Counted from the stretch's first letter, positions 1-8,376 are shown. The stretch: DNA of 64,000 nt from an uncultured Anaerolineaceae bacterium (GCA_938020565.1 CALIHP010000024.1:1-64000), one strand, 5' to 3'. The notes: generated from the sequence alone by a model not told the origin. Program-made: numbers and translations.

Positions 1-788
1 TATTGGAACGCGACTTCGATTCCGATTCCATTGATCGTCTTGTCGGCTGCGACGACCGGATGCAGCGTGCCGACGTTCCGGTTCAGATAGTGGACGAAGG
101 AGGAGATCCCTCCCTGGAAATAGAAGGTATCGTTCCGTCCGCTGGCTTCGTCGACGAGGCGGATTTTCGTCTGCTTGGTGACGAACGCCATTTCGCGGAA
201 GCGACTGAAAAGGATTTCGTATTTGTACCCGGCGTCATCGGTAAAGATTGTCGGATCAAAACGGAACGTAATTTCGGTCCCGGTCTTTTCCTCAGGACAG
301 TCGCCGATCACTTTGACCCGTTCCTGCGGAACGCCCTGCGTATAACGCTGATAATAGATTTTCCCGCCTCGGTAAACCCGCGCTTCCATCCATTCAGAGA
401 GCGCGTTAACGGCGGAGGACCCGACGCCATGAAGACCGCCGGAAACTTTATAGGACCCGCCGCCGAATTTACCGCCGGCATGAAGCGTCGTCAGGACAAC
501 TTCCAGCGCGGAAATCCCTTTGGTCGGATGAATATCGATCGGAATCCCGCGGCCGTTATCTGAAATTGTAATACTGGCGTCTGGATGAAGCGTGACGGTA
601 ATCTCATCGCAGAATCCCGCCAACGCTTCGTCGATCGCGTTGTCGACGACTTCAAAAACGAGATGATGAAGCGCTTTCGTATCGGTTCCGCCGACGTACA
701 TTCCCGGTCGTTTCCGAACCGCGGTCAGTCCTTCGAGAACCTGAATCTGTGCTGCGTCGTAATTCGTATTCGTTTGATTATTTTCCAT
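1..788 (-). CDS. gyrB: DNA gyrase subunit B, N-terminal part (runs off the window)
   Basis: ATPase subunit of type II topoisomerase, which couples ATP hydrolysis to DNA supercoiling in the cytoplasm. About 262 codons are visible; the rest lies beyond the low-coordinate edge. The GHKL ATPase fold is clear: the start has RKRPGMYVGG, followed by the Mg/ATP motif EVVDNAIDEALAG, then ISDNGRGIPIDIHPTKG and a glycine-rich lid GGKFGGGSYKVSGGLHGVG. The ATG at 788 overlaps the last 11 nt of the upstream membrane-protein gene, so the two are probably co-translated. ParE is the main alternative and cannot be excluded from the N-terminus alone. Confidence 0.93.
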   Translation of the reverse strand, partial: MENNQTNTNYDAAQIQVLEGLTAVRKRPGMYVGGTDTKALHHLVFEVVDNAIDEALAGFCDEITVTLHPDASITISDNGRGIPIDIHPTKGISALEVVLTTLHAGGKFGGGSYKVSGGLHGVGSSAVNALSEWMEARVYRGGKIYYQRYTQGVPQERVKVIGDCPEEKTGTEITFRFDPTIFTDDAGYKYEILFSRFREMAFVTKQTKIRLVDEASGRNDTFYFQGGISSFVHYLNRNVGTLHPVVAADKTINGIGIEVAFQ

Positions 789-1797
789 TCGTATCTTCCT
801 CTGTCGAAAATCTGGCTAAGAACTGTGAAATTTTGCGCGTGTTATGCAGCTGGGTTCGAAAGCGAACCAGGTATGCGGCGAAAAGTGAGGCGGTGATAAA
901 AGCGGAGCCAAGGATGCTGACGAGCGTCATCCATGAATCGGCGCCCGGGATTTGCCAGATGTTCCTCAGCCCGAGCGAGATAACGAAGCTGACGACGAAG
1001 AAATTAACGTTCCCGATGACGTCGTTCGCGGTCAGATTCCGGCTGACAAGGATTGCCTCGCGAAGCGACAGCCCCGCGAAGATTCCCGCAGGAACGAAAA
1101 GAAACGGGAAGATGATCAGGAGTAAACCGAGCGCGGCCGCGAGAATGAAAATCGAGATCGCAATCTGGCCCAGAGGAAACAGTAAGACCAGGGCGAAGCT
1201 CAGCGGGAAAGCGAAGACCGCCGCGGCAAGGATCCCGACCAGAATTATGAGCGCGAACCGGCCAGCTGTTCTCCAGAAAGCCCGAATCGTCAGCCGTTCG
1301 GAAGGGAATAAAAGGCGATTCGCGATGGTGGCGTAAAAGGCGATCCCGAGAAGGAACCCGGCGACCGCTAATGCGGTGAAGATTCCGATGAACGCGCCGA
1401 TTCCGGGGACTTCGACCGATGCCGCGCCGCCGATCGGAGACGAAACCGGGAGAAAACCGGCAAAATAAAACGGGACGCTTCCGGGAAAAAACGAAAGCGC
1501 GCCGATCAGGTTCGACGAATCCAAACTGTCCAAAACTGTCCGGATCGCGGCGGTATATTGAAAACGAAACGACGCCGGGAGTTGAAACAGGACGCGTTTG
1601 AAGTAGAGCTCGAGCGGAGCGCCGAGCGCGTTCTGAACCCGGAGGCGGGGCCCGAACCAGACGATCAGGTCAATTATGACCGGAAGAATCAGGTAAAACG
1701 GTTGTGTTGAAATAAAGAGAAAACCGGCGTGAAGGTCATCCATCAACGCTTCAAACAACGATTTTCCCGTCGTGCTTACGTTTCTTTTTTCGTCCAT
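778..1797 (-). CDS. Polytopic membrane protein of unknown function, upstream of gyrB
   Basis: A 339-residue integral membrane protein that I do not recognise. After a polar N-terminus of about 25 residues it has several long hydrophobic stretches (about residues 28-48, 90-115, 130-160, 175-245 and 265-310), suggesting five to seven membrane segments. The C-terminus is short, charged and probably cytoplasmic. No catalytic motif is visible. It sits directly before gyrB with an 11-nt overlap and behind a TATAAT box 9 nt from its ATG, so it is probably the first gene of a gyrB-containing transcript. Confidence 0.75.
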   Translation of the reverse strand: MDEKRNVSTTGKSLFEALMDDLHAGFLFISTQPFYLILPVIIDLIVWFGPRLRVQNALGAPLELYFKRVLFQLPASFRFQYTAAIRTVLDSLDSSNLIGALSFFPGSVPFYFAGFLPVSSPIGGAASVEVPGIGAFIGIFTALAVAGFLLGIAFYATIANRLLFPSERLTIRAFWRTAGRFALIILVGILAAAVFAFPLSFALVLLFPLGQIAISIFILAAALGLLLIIFPFLFVPAGIFAGLSLREAILVSRNLTANDVIGNVNFFVVSFVISLGLRNIWQIPGADSWMTLVSILGSAFITASLFAAYLVRFRTQLHNTRKISQFLARFSTEEDTNGK

Positions 1798-1806
1798 ATC
1801 TTATTA

Positions 1807-1812
1807 ATTATA
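1807..1812 (-). promoter_or_regulatory. Extended -10 box (TGATATAAT) for the leftward membrane-protein/gyrB transcript
   Basis: On the minus strand the box reads TATAAT preceded by TGA, an extended -10 element. Only 9 nt separate it from the ATG at 1797, so the transcript would have a leader of about 0-3 nt. No consensus -35 is visible. Confidence 0.5.
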
Positions 1813-1940
1813 TCATGCCCGGCAGGAGCGCCCCGATCCGCCGTCGGCGTATCAGGACGTTTTTTCAGGGATATCAGAAATTCTATTCGATTATCTTCTG
1901 CCGCTTCGGAATTAGGAAACGCGGAGGAGCGGGAATCGCG

Positions 1941-1946
1941 TATAAT
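1941..1946 (+). promoter_or_regulatory. TATAAT box 6 nt before the ATG (predicted leaderless transcript)
   Basis: A perfect TATAAT lies 6 nt upstream of the ATG at 1953. The expected transcription start falls on or next to the A of the start codon. There is no Shine-Dalgarno sequence. A good -35 is not seen. Four other starts in this window show the same arrangement. Confidence 0.5.
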
Positions 1947-1952
1947 CAGGGT

Positions 1953-2768
1953 ATGACTGCGAAATCTCCGCAACGGGCCTTCTTTTCTTCGTTGACCGCT
2001 GTAATCCTGCTTTGCTTCGCGATGGCGGCGACGGTTTCGGACGCTAACTGGCGTTTTACGCTCGATGTCACGTTTTTATCGCTGCCGATCGAGTTTTCGC
2101 CAGGCCTGCCGATGGTTCCGGTAACTGCGTTGATCGCGGCTTGCGGCGTTTATGCGGCGATTGAGGTTGAGCCGGAAACGGGGCGGTCCCGAAAATTTAC
2201 GCATGTGATTGTCCCGTTTACGGCGACGGCGTCGTTGGGGATTTTACTGAACTCAGTTGAACCGGGAATCGGCTGGGTGATTATCCTGTTTTTTGGCGGA
2301 CTGCTGCTGTATTCGGTTTTCCTTTCGGAGAGCTACCTCTGTTTCCGCTCGGATCCACGGAGCGCGATCGCCTCTGTTCCGGTAACAGCGCTGGCATACA
2401 TTTCAGCGGCGATGGGTTTTCTATTCGCGAGATCGGTCGGCGGGCGGATTGTTTTCCTGACGCCTTTCCTGATTTTTTCGGCGTTCCTGATTTCCTGGCG
2501 GATTTTCCTGCTGGAAGAGGAGGGGATGGGGCCGCTGTATAAGGCGTTAACGGTCGCGGCGGTCGTCGCCGAATTCGGAATCGCGTTTATGTACCTGCCG
2601 CTGCGGACGTTATCGTACGGGGTTCTTCTGTTCGCTGTTTTCTATTTGATGATTAATTTTATTATAATATGCTCTTCGGGGCGTTCGTTCCGTTTCGCGC
2701 TGCGCCGGTTGGGGTGGCAGGGGGCGTTGTTTCTGTCAGCTTTTTTGTATTTTGAATTTACCGCTTAG
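1953..2768 (+). CDS. Polytopic membrane protein of unknown function
   Basis: A 271-residue, almost wholly hydrophobic protein with roughly eight predicted membrane segments separated by short loops, a few of them charged. I do not recognise the family and see no catalytic motif. The ATG at 1953 was chosen over an in-frame start at 1815: the extra N-terminal 46 residues are Arg-rich and unlike the rest, they would run through the TATAAT promoter box, and the hydrophobic protein begins naturally at MTAKSPQ. It is followed 12 bp later by plsY, so the two may be cotranscribed, which weakly suggests a membrane role. Confidence 0.7.
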   Translation: MTAKSPQRAFFSSLTAVILLCFAMAATVSDANWRFTLDVTFLSLPIEFSPGLPMVPVTALIAACGVYAAIEVEPETGRSRKFTHVIVPFTATASLGILLNSVEPGIGWVIILFFGGLLLYSVFLSESYLCFRSDPRSAIASVPVTALAYISAAMGFLFARSVGGRIVFLTPFLIFSAFLISWRIFLLEEEGMGPLYKALTVAAVVAEFGIAFMYLPLRTLSYGVLLFAVFYLMINFIIICSSGRSFRFALRRLGWQGALFLSAFLYFEFTA

Positions 2769-2780
2769 GAGTCGTGTTCC

Positions 2781-3524
2781 ATGATCTGGCAATATCTGAT
2801 TGTTTTAGTTCTTGCGTATCTGGTCGGTTCGCTGCCTGTCGGCTGGGCGCTTGTCTGGCTCGTCAGCCGTCGCGATATTCGCTATCATGCGTCCGGGAAG
2901 ATGGGAACGTCGAACGTAATCCGGACAATCGGGGTTAAATGGGGACTTCTGACGGCGGTCTGCGACGTTTTGAAGGGGTTCCTGGCGGTTTGGATTGTCC
3001 GCTGGAGCTTTGCTGAGCGGCTGGACTGGATGATCGCTGCGGCTGGGACGCTGGCGGTATTGGGGCATATTAAGTCGATTTTTCTGTTTGAAACGGCTCC
3101 GAGCGGCCAATGCCGGCTGCGCGGCGGCGCCGGCGGTCTGACGTCGCTGGGTGTCGTGATCGGAATCTTGCCGGGCGTGATTTTTTTCGCCGGTATTCCG
3201 GCGCTGATCTTATACCTGACGCTTGGTTACGCGTCGGTTGCGACGTTCTCGATTAACCTGTTTGCGACGATCACCTTTATCGTCATGCGTCTGACCGGGA
3301 GAGAGCCGAGCTCATGGTGGTACGTTTTGTACGGGATCTTTGGTCTGACGATCGTTTATTCCGCGCTGAAGCCGAATTTCAGGCGGCTCCGTGAAGGAAA
3401 AGAGCGCGTCATGAAATTCAGCCTGAGGGGGATCCTGCGGAAACGGGCTGAAAACGACGCGGCTGCCGCTGAAGCGCGCGGCGCGGAGGAAGCGGATCGA
3501 TCCGAAGGAGAAGATGAGAAATGA
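2781..3524 (+). CDS. plsY: Acyl-phosphate:glycerol-3-phosphate acyltransferase (PlsY family)
   Basis: Integral membrane enzyme that transfers an acyl group from acyl-phosphate to glycerol-3-phosphate, the first step of phospholipid synthesis. The 247-residue protein has the family pattern: YLVGSLPVGWAL at residues 14-25, then SGKMGTSNVIRTIG (the G-x-G-N-x-G-A-T-N-V-x-R loop in variant form), a LGHIKSIF loop, a glycine-rich RGGAGGLTSLG loop and a final NFRRLREGKE basic helix. The usual SGNxGATN loop is here SGKMGTSN and the KGGKG motif is RGGAG, so the substrate loops diverge from textbook PlsY. The C-terminal tail of about 35 charged residues is extra. It overlaps the larC start by 4 nt. Confidence 0.85.
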   Translation: MIWQYLIVLVLAYLVGSLPVGWALVWLVSRRDIRYHASGKMGTSNVIRTIGVKWGLLTAVCDVLKGFLAVWIVRWSFAERLDWMIAAAGTLAVLGHIKSIFLFETAPSGQCRLRGGAGGLTSLGVVIGILPGVIFFAGIPALILYLTLGYASVATFSINLFATITFIVMRLTGREPSSWWYVLYGIFGLTIVYSALKPNFRRLREGKERVMKFSLRGILRKRAENDAAAAEARGAEEADRSEGEDEK

Positions 3525-4447
3525 AAACGCTTTATTTTGAATGCCGTATGGGCGCGGCTGGGGACATGCTGACGGGCGCGCTGATCGACCTGCTTCCGGA
3601 CGGCGAGCGCGCTGAGGCAGTTTCTGCGCTGAATTCGCTTGGAATCGACGGCGTGAAATTCATGGCGGAAACGGCCGAAAAAGCCGGAATCCATGGAACG
3701 AGCGTACGCGTCCTGATCTATGGGAATGAGGAAGCTGACTTGATGGCTGCGCAGGAGCATCATCCCCACGATCACTGCGGTGACCATGACGTTTGTCATG
3801 AAGGACGGGAGCATCATCCCCACGATCACTGCGGTGACCATGACGTTTGCCATGAAGGACGGGAGCATCATCCCCACGATCACTGCGGTGACCATGACGT
3901 TTGTCATGAAGGACAGGAGCATCACCATCACGATCATCGCGGAATGGCGGAAATTGAGGCGATTCTCCGCGGCCTCTCTGCTAACGAAGGCGTCAAAAGT
4001 GACGCGCTGGCGGTGTATCGGCTGATTGCTGAAGCGGAATCCAAGGCTCATCAGCGTCCGGTTTCGCAGGTGCATTTTCACGAGGTCGGCGCGTTGGACG
4101 CGATTGCGGATATTGCGGCGGTTTGTTTCCTGATCGATCGGATGAAACCTGACGAGATCGTCGTTTCGCCGATTCATGTCGGTTCGGGCGTTGTCCGCTG
4201 CGCGCATGGGATTTTACCGGTTCCGGCCCCGGCGACGGCCGAGATATTGCGCGGGGTCCCGACGTACGGTGGAAGGATCGCTGCCGAGCTTTGCACTCCG
4301 ACAGGCGCGGCGCTCCTGAAATACTTCTCGGGGCGTTTCGGGCCGCAGCCGCTGATGACTGTCGACGCGATCGGATATGGAATGGGGAAGATGGATTTCG
4401 AGACGGCGAACTGCGTTCGCGTGTTCTGGGGGGAAAGCGTGAGCTGA
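3521..4447 (+). CDS. larC: LarC-type nickel insertion protein, LarC1 domain only, with a His-rich insert
   Basis: LarC inserts nickel into the pyridinium bis-thiocarboxylate mononucleotide cofactor of lactate racemase and related racemases/epimerases. The 308 residues match the N-terminal (LarC1) part: YFECRMGAAGDMLTGAL at the start, HFHEVGALDAIADI near residues 186-199, GSGVVRCAHGILPVPAPAT and CTPTGAALL. It stops just after VRVFWGE, where full LarC continues with a CTP-using C-terminal domain of about 130 residues. That domain is absent here and a terminator follows. A metal-binding insert of three 18-residue repeats rich in His, Cys and Asp occupies residues 79-132. It overlaps plsY by 4 nt. 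LarB and LarE are not in the window. Confidence 0.88.
   Translation: MKTLYFECRMGAAGDMLTGALIDLLPDGERAEAVSALNSLGIDGVKFMAETAEKAGIHGTSVRVLIYGNEEADLMAAQEHHPHDHCGDHDVCHEGREHHPHDHCGDHDVCHEGREHHPHDHCGDHDVCHEGQEHHHHDHRGMAEIEAILRGLSANEGVKSDALAVYRLIAEAESKAHQRPVSQVHFHEVGALDAIADIAAVCFLIDRMKPDEIVVSPIHVGSGVVRCAHGILPVPAPATAEILRGVPTYGGRIAAELCTPTGAALLKYFSGRFGPQPLMTVDAIGYGMGKMDFETANCVRVFWGESVS
3755..3916 (+). repeat. Three in-frame 54-bp tandem repeats encoding a His/Cys-rich metal-binding segment
   Basis: Copies at 3755-3808, 3809-3862 and 3863-3916 differ by only a few bases, followed by a degenerate partial copy rich in His codons. Each unit encodes EHHPHDHCGDHDVCHEGR, with six His, two Cys and several acidic residues. 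The unit is a multiple of three, so copy-number change keeps the frame. His-rich stretches are common in nickel chaperones; near-identity of the DNA suggests recent expansion. Confidence 0.95.
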
Positions 4448-4480
4448 TATCGGCTGATCCGTTCTGCGCTGGTCAGCGAA

Positions 4481-4535
4481 AATCCTGATTCCCGTTCGGT
4501 TCGGCTAAACCGGTCGGGAAAATCAGGATTTTTCT
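4481..4535 (+). terminator. Rho-independent terminator after larC
   Basis: Arms AATCCTGATT (4481-4490) and AATCAGGATT (4521-4530) pair perfectly around an internally paired CCG/CGG region, and are followed by TTTCTGTTT. It ends the plsY-larC transcript, separating it from the next promoter only 3 nt later. Confidence 0.85.
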
Positions 4536-4537
4536 GT

Positions 4538-4566
4538 TTGACAAGGCTGAGTATCTATGTTATAAG
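4538..4566 (+). promoter_or_regulatory. Sigma-70-type promoter for the metal-importer operon
   Basis: A perfect -35 TTGACA at 4538-4543, a 17-bp spacer and a -10 TATAAG at 4561-4566. This is the closest match to a housekeeping promoter consensus that I found in the window. Transcription would start near 4573, giving a leader of about 100 nt. Confidence 0.85.
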
Positions 4567-4578
4567 TTCGACCATTGA

Positions 4579-4594
4579 GTTAGATGTATCTAAC
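4579..4594. promoter_or_regulatory. Palindromic operator candidate GTTAGATGTATCTAAC
   Basis: A perfect 7-bp inverted repeat with a 2-bp centre, 12 bp downstream of the -10 box, so a bound repressor would block initiation or clearance. Position and shape suit a metal-dependent repressor (DtxR/MntR-like or another dimer); the sequence is not a textbook Fur or IdeR box. The remaining leader (4595-4671) holds an AGGAGGG ribosome-binding site at about 4651-4657, some 14 nt before the TTG start, and no riboswitch class that I can recognise. Confidence 0.5.
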
Positions 4595-4671
4595 AAAGGC
4601 GTGCAGATAACGCGGAGCGATGAGGTCTGAGCGGAAGAAGGCCTGCGAATCAGGAGGGACGGTTTAAAGCG

Positions 4672-5697
4672 TTGGAAATTAATCAGAAGTATCGGGAACG
4701 GATTGCGTTTAAAAAGGCGTTTCTTACTTTTCTTTGCGGCGCGCTGATTTTTATTTCGATTCTATCGATTAACGTTGGTTCCTCGGGAATGTCAATCTGG
4801 GATAGTTTACTGGCGTTGGTCGGGAGAGGAAGCGAAAAGGCCCGCTTTATCGTCTATGGAATTCGGCTCCCGCGGGTTCTGGGCGGTTTCTTCGTCGGGA
4901 TCGGAACCGCGCTGTCGGGAATGATTATCCAGAGTTCGCTGAATAATCCGCTGGCGTCGCCTTCGACGCTGGGGATTTCTTCTGCTTCGGCGCTGGGCGC
5001 GAATATCGCGATTATTACGCTGGCGCGCTTTGGTATCGAAGCGGGTTCGATGCTGACGGCGGGCTGCGCTTTTATGGCTTCTGTCCTCTGCATGCTGCTC
5101 GTTCTGGCGATTTCGAGCCTGCGTCGCGCCGATAAGACGACGGTTATTCTCGCGGGAGTCGCGCTGAATTCGCTTTTCTCTGCGATTACGATTATTATTC
5201 AGTATTTCGCTGATGAAACGAAGCTGGCTGCGGCGGTTGCCTGGACCTTTGGCGATCTTGGCCGGATCAACTTTCATGAAATCACGATCGTCATGGTTGT
5301 GTCGCTCCTGTCCTCGCTGATTGTTTACCTGTACCGCTGGCATATGAACGCGATGGATTCGGGGGAGCATACGGCGCATTCGCTGGGCGTCGATACGCGC
5401 GGGATGCGGAATTTGTCTATTTTCCTGGCCGCGCTGAATACCGGGATCAGCGTTGCGTTCGTCGGCGTTATCGGGTTCGTCGGCCTGCTCGCGCCGCAGG
5501 TCACCAAACGGATTATCGGCGAAGATAAGCGCTTCATGATTCCGGGCACGCTGCTGATGGGGGCGTTCCTGGTCCTGTTCAGCGATACGCTGGCGAGGAC
5601 GGTTTCAGCTCCGCTCGTTCTACCGGTCGGCGCGATCACGTCGATCCTCGGCGCGCCTGTATTCGTGTATATCCTGTTGAAGGAAAAGTCAATATGA
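4672..5697 (+). CDS. FecCD-family ABC transporter permease (metal/metallophore uptake)
   Basis: Inner-membrane permease of the BtuC/FecCD/FhuB type, 341 residues with about ten membrane segments. Family marks are RLPRVLGGFFVGIGTALSG near residues 63-81, NPLASPSTLGISSASALGA, and GVIGFVGLLAPQVTKRIIG near residues 263-281, the loop that contacts the ATPase. The TTG start at 4672 is the only sensible one and has a distant AGGAGGG. It overlaps the ATPase gene by 4 nt. The substrate cannot be read from the sequence; adjacency to larC makes nickel or cobalt, free or chelated, a reasonable guess, with iron-siderophore or corrinoid as alternatives. Confidence 0.88.
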   Translation: MEINQKYRERIAFKKAFLTFLCGALIFISILSINVGSSGMSIWDSLLALVGRGSEKARFIVYGIRLPRVLGGFFVGIGTALSGMIIQSSLNNPLASPSTLGISSASALGANIAIITLARFGIEAGSMLTAGCAFMASVLCMLLVLAISSLRRADKTTVILAGVALNSLFSAITIIIQYFADETKLAAAVAWTFGDLGRINFHEITIVMVVSLLSSLIVYLYRWHMNAMDSGEHTAHSLGVDTRGMRNLSIFLAALNTGISVAFVGVIGFVGLLAPQVTKRIIGEDKRFMIPGTLLMGAFLVLFSDTLARTVSAPLVLPVGAITSILGAPVFVYILLKEKSI

Positions 5698-6446
5698 GCC
5701 TGATCCGGGTCGACCAGCTTAATTTTAAGTACAGCAGCTATATCCTGAAAAATGTCAGCTTCGATCTGGCGCGCGGATGTTTCGTTTCGCTTCTGGGGGT
5801 CAACGGCGCGGGGAAATCGACGCTGTTGAAGAACCTGATCAAGATTCTTCGTCCCGAGAGCGGCGCGATTTATCTTGACGGCGAGGACATCCGCCGCCTG
5901 AGCCACAGGGAAATGGCGCGCCGTGCCGCGTATGTCAGCCAGTATAACGTTCCGGTCAGGAATACGGTTTACGATACGATCCTGATCGGACGTCTTCCGC
6001 ATATCCGTCAGGACGCGGCCCAGGCGGACTACGATCATGTCGAATATCTGATCCGGAAGCTGGGACTGGAAAAGTTCGCGATGCGCGATGCGGATACGCT
6101 GAGCGGCGGCGAATTTCAAAAGGTCATCCTTGCCAGAGCGTTAGCGCAGGAGCCGAAGGTTCTCCTGCTCGACGAACCGACAAGCAGTCTGGATATCAAA
6201 AATCAGGTCGCGGTGATGCGGCTGGTTCGGGAGTACTGCGAAGAGAAGCAGATTTCGGTTATTGTGAGTATCCATGATATTAATCTCGCGCTTCGTTATT
6301 CGGATAAGTTTTTGCTGCTGAAGGATGGGGCGGTCTACGATTACGGCGACGCCTCGGTTATCACGCGCGAATCGATCCGTGACGTTTATAATCTTGACGT
6401 CGAGGTATTAAATCATGGTTATAAAAAATTTATTATCCTGAATTAA
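5694..6446 (+). CDS. ABC transporter ATPase, FecE/BtuD type
   Basis: Cytoplasmic ATPase that drives the adjacent FecCD permease; 250 residues, normal for the family. Walker A is GVNGAGKST (about residues 37-45), the signature is LSGGEFQKVILARALAQ (about 140-156), Walker B is VLLLDEPTSSLD, and the switch His is in SIHDINLALRYSDK. It shares 4 nt with the permease gene and is followed 21 bp later by the binding-protein gene, so the three are one transport unit. Confidence 0.92.
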   Translation: MSLIRVDQLNFKYSSYILKNVSFDLARGCFVSLLGVNGAGKSTLLKNLIKILRPESGAIYLDGEDIRRLSHREMARRAAYVSQYNVPVRNTVYDTILIGRLPHIRQDAAQADYDHVEYLIRKLGLEKFAMRDADTLSGGEFQKVILARALAQEPKVLLLDEPTSSLDIKNQVAVMRLVREYCEEKQISVIVSIHDINLALRYSDKFLLLKDGAVYDYGDASVITRESIRDVYNLDVEVLNHGYKKFIILN

Positions 6447-6467
6447 AGGATCAGAAGGAGTATTTGA

Positions 6468-7574
6468 ATGAATCTGTCTGTTCGAAAAGTTATGGGTCTG
6501 ATGGCTCTGGCCGCGATTCTGGCGTTCGCTTCGATCGCCGCGGCGCAGGAATCGTCGGAAGGTTATTCGGTCGTTGACAGTACCGGCCGTACGGTTGAGT
6601 TTACGAAGGTCCCGGAACGGGCGCTTTCGATTGGACACGGCGCGTTGAAGCTTTACGCTTATATCGCCGGATCGGACCGCCTCGTCGGGATTGAGGAAAC
6701 CGAGAAAACGGGTCATACGGTTACCGGGCAATCGATTCACTACGCTTATCCGGAATTACGCGAGCTCGAAACGATCGGAAAGGGCGGTTCGAAATTTGAG
6801 CCGGACTATGAGCTCCTGAAGTTCGCTGAGCCGGACGTTATTTTCGTCGCGTACAGCCAGAGTGCCGACGAGCTCGACGCGCTTCAGAAGACGCTGGATA
6901 TTCCGGTCGTCGGGATTGACGCTGGAATGCGCGGGGACGTTTTCGGCGAAAAAACGTACCAGACGTTCGATATTATCGGAAAGGTATTGAAGCTCGAAGA
7001 TCGTGCGAACGAGGTTAATACGTTCATTCGGGAGGCCGAAAAAGATTTACAGTCGCGCGCCGGGTCGATCGAAGAAAGCCCGAGAATGTATCTTGGCGGA
7101 TGCAGCTTCCGCGGCGAGCAGGGGATCTTATCGACGAAAACGCATCTGGATCTCCTGAGCACGGTCAACGCGTTCAACATCATGGACGAACTGACCGACG
7201 AACGCAGCGTCATGATCGACAAGGAAAAGCTCCTGGATCTGGATCCTGAGATGATCATTCTGGACCTGAGCGGGAAGACGCTCCTTGACGAAGACATGGC
7301 GGCGGATCCGGAATTCTATCGCTCGCTCTCCGCGTTCAGGAACAAAAATGCGCATTACATCATGCCGTACTTCACGTATGGAATGAACTATGATACGGCG
7401 ATTCTGAATATGTACTTTATCGGATCGCTGGCGCATCCGGAAAATTTCGCTGATATTGATCTTAAGGCGAAAGCCGCCGAGATTTATACGCTTTTCGTCG
7501 GGAAGGATGTTTATGCCGATCTGCTGAAGACGTATCCGGAATCGTTTACGACGAGTACGTTCGCCAATGAATAA
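6468..7574 (+). CDS. Secreted substrate-binding protein of the FecB/BtuF type
   Basis: Extracytoplasmic receptor (class III, two lobes joined by a helix) that delivers ligand to the FecCD permease. It starts with a signal peptide of about 26 residues ending AAAQE, with no lipobox Cys, so it is probably released or anchored another way. The mature part begins with the typical VVDSTGRTVEFTKVPERAL. The ATG at 6468 follows an AGAAGGAG site. The last 8 nt overlap the methyltransferase gene. The ligand is unknown; the neighbours suggest a metal complex. Confidence 0.87.
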   Translation: MNLSVRKVMGLMALAAILAFASIAAAQESSEGYSVVDSTGRTVEFTKVPERALSIGHGALKLYAYIAGSDRLVGIEETEKTGHTVTGQSIHYAYPELRELETIGKGGSKFEPDYELLKFAEPDVIFVAYSQSADELDALQKTLDIPVVGIDAGMRGDVFGEKTYQTFDIIGKVLKLEDRANEVNTFIREAEKDLQSRAGSIEESPRMYLGGCSFRGEQGILSTKTHLDLLSTVNAFNIMDELTDERSVMIDKEKLLDLDPEMIILDLSGKTLLDEDMAADPEFYRSLSAFRNKNAHYIMPYFTYGMNYDTAILNMYFIGSLAHPENFADIDLKAKAAEIYTLFVGKDVYADLLKTYPESFTTSTFANE

Positions 7575-8376
7575 GCTGCGCGAGATTTGTCAGGAGAAGC
7601 TGTCGAATCCGGCTCAGGATATCGAGGTTTCGAATCGGATGTGGAACCGGCGCGCGAAAGAGGTCAGCCGCTTATCCGCGCGCGCGGATGGCGACGGGTA
7701 TTTCTCGTTTTTCAAGTCTTCCGCCGGCGATCTTAACGGCCTGAGCGTTCTCGATTCGGGCTGCGGCGCGGGCAGGTACCTGAAACTGCTGCTTGACGCC
7801 GGGGCGAGAGCCGAGGGGCTGGACCCGTCGATCGAGATGGTCAGGGAGGCGAAAGCGTACGTCGCGGAGAATGGTTATGTCGACGCTCCGGTTTATCATT
7901 CGTCATTTCAGGATTTCGAACCGACGAAGCCGTATGATTATATTTTCGTTTCGAACTGCCCGATTGTCGACTATTATGAAAATTACCTGAAATTTTTAAA
8001 GATAGCGAAGAAGGGCGTTTTTCTTGGGACCTGGATCGAGCGGAGCGATCTTTTTCTCGAAACGATTGCGGCGGACATGGGAATAGCGCCACGAAAACGT
8101 GTCAGTTTCGATCTGGTCTATCTGTTTAATCTGTTCGTTGCGGACGGGTACCTTCCGAAGTTCCAGGCGACATCCCGGACGATCCGCGAGGATATCGCGC
8201 CGGAAGACTGCGTTCTCCGCTTTTCGAGCTGGCTGTTCGGCGAGGACAGCACGCCGGAGGATACGGACCGGCTGATGAAAGCGATGGAAAAGCGGCTGAC
8301 GCCGGACGGGAAGGTCCCGGCTGAGATGCGCGGGATCCGCGGGATGCTGTATGTGGATTACTCGCTGAAATACTGA
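7567..8376 (+). CDS. Class I SAM-dependent methyltransferase in a metal-importer operon
   Basis: A 269-residue Rossmann-fold methyltransferase. SAM-binding motif I is VLDSGCGAGRYLKLLLDAG (about residues 61-79), motif II is the acidic AEGLDPSIEMVREA, and FVSNCPIVDYYE fits the motif IV region. It overlaps the binding-protein gene by 8 nt and is the last gene before a terminator, so it is translationally coupled to the importer. The substrate is unknown. A role in making, modifying or releasing the imported metal ligand is inference from context only. Confidence 0.85.
   Translation: MNKLREICQEKLSNPAQDIEVSNRMWNRRAKEVSRLSARADGDGYFSFFKSSAGDLNGLSVLDSGCGAGRYLKLLLDAGARAEGLDPSIEMVREAKAYVAENGYVDAPVYHSSFQDFEPTKPYDYIFVSNCPIVDYYENYLKFLKIAKKGVFLGTWIERSDLFLETIAADMGIAPRKRVSFDLVYLFNLFVADGYLPKFQATSRTIREDIAPEDCVLRFSSWLFGEDSTPEDTDRLMKAMEKRLTPDGKVPAEMRGIRGMLYVDYSLKY

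Noticed and set aside
3755..3916. CRISPR-like direct repeats
   Set aside because: They are contiguous, in frame, without spacers, and encode a sensible His-rich segment.
3356..4207. A 283-codon open frame on the minus strand with repeats
   Set aside because: It is antisense to larC; its repeats are only the complement of the His-rich 54-bp units.
4428..4490. Possible programmed frameshift from a run of six G near the larC stop
   Set aside because: The alternative frame ends at 4488 without any LarC2-like sequence, and a terminator begins at 4481.
4595..4671. Riboswitch in the leader of the metal-importer operon
   Set aside because: The leader is short and I cannot match it to the cobalamin, NiCo or other known classes; only weak stems are seen.
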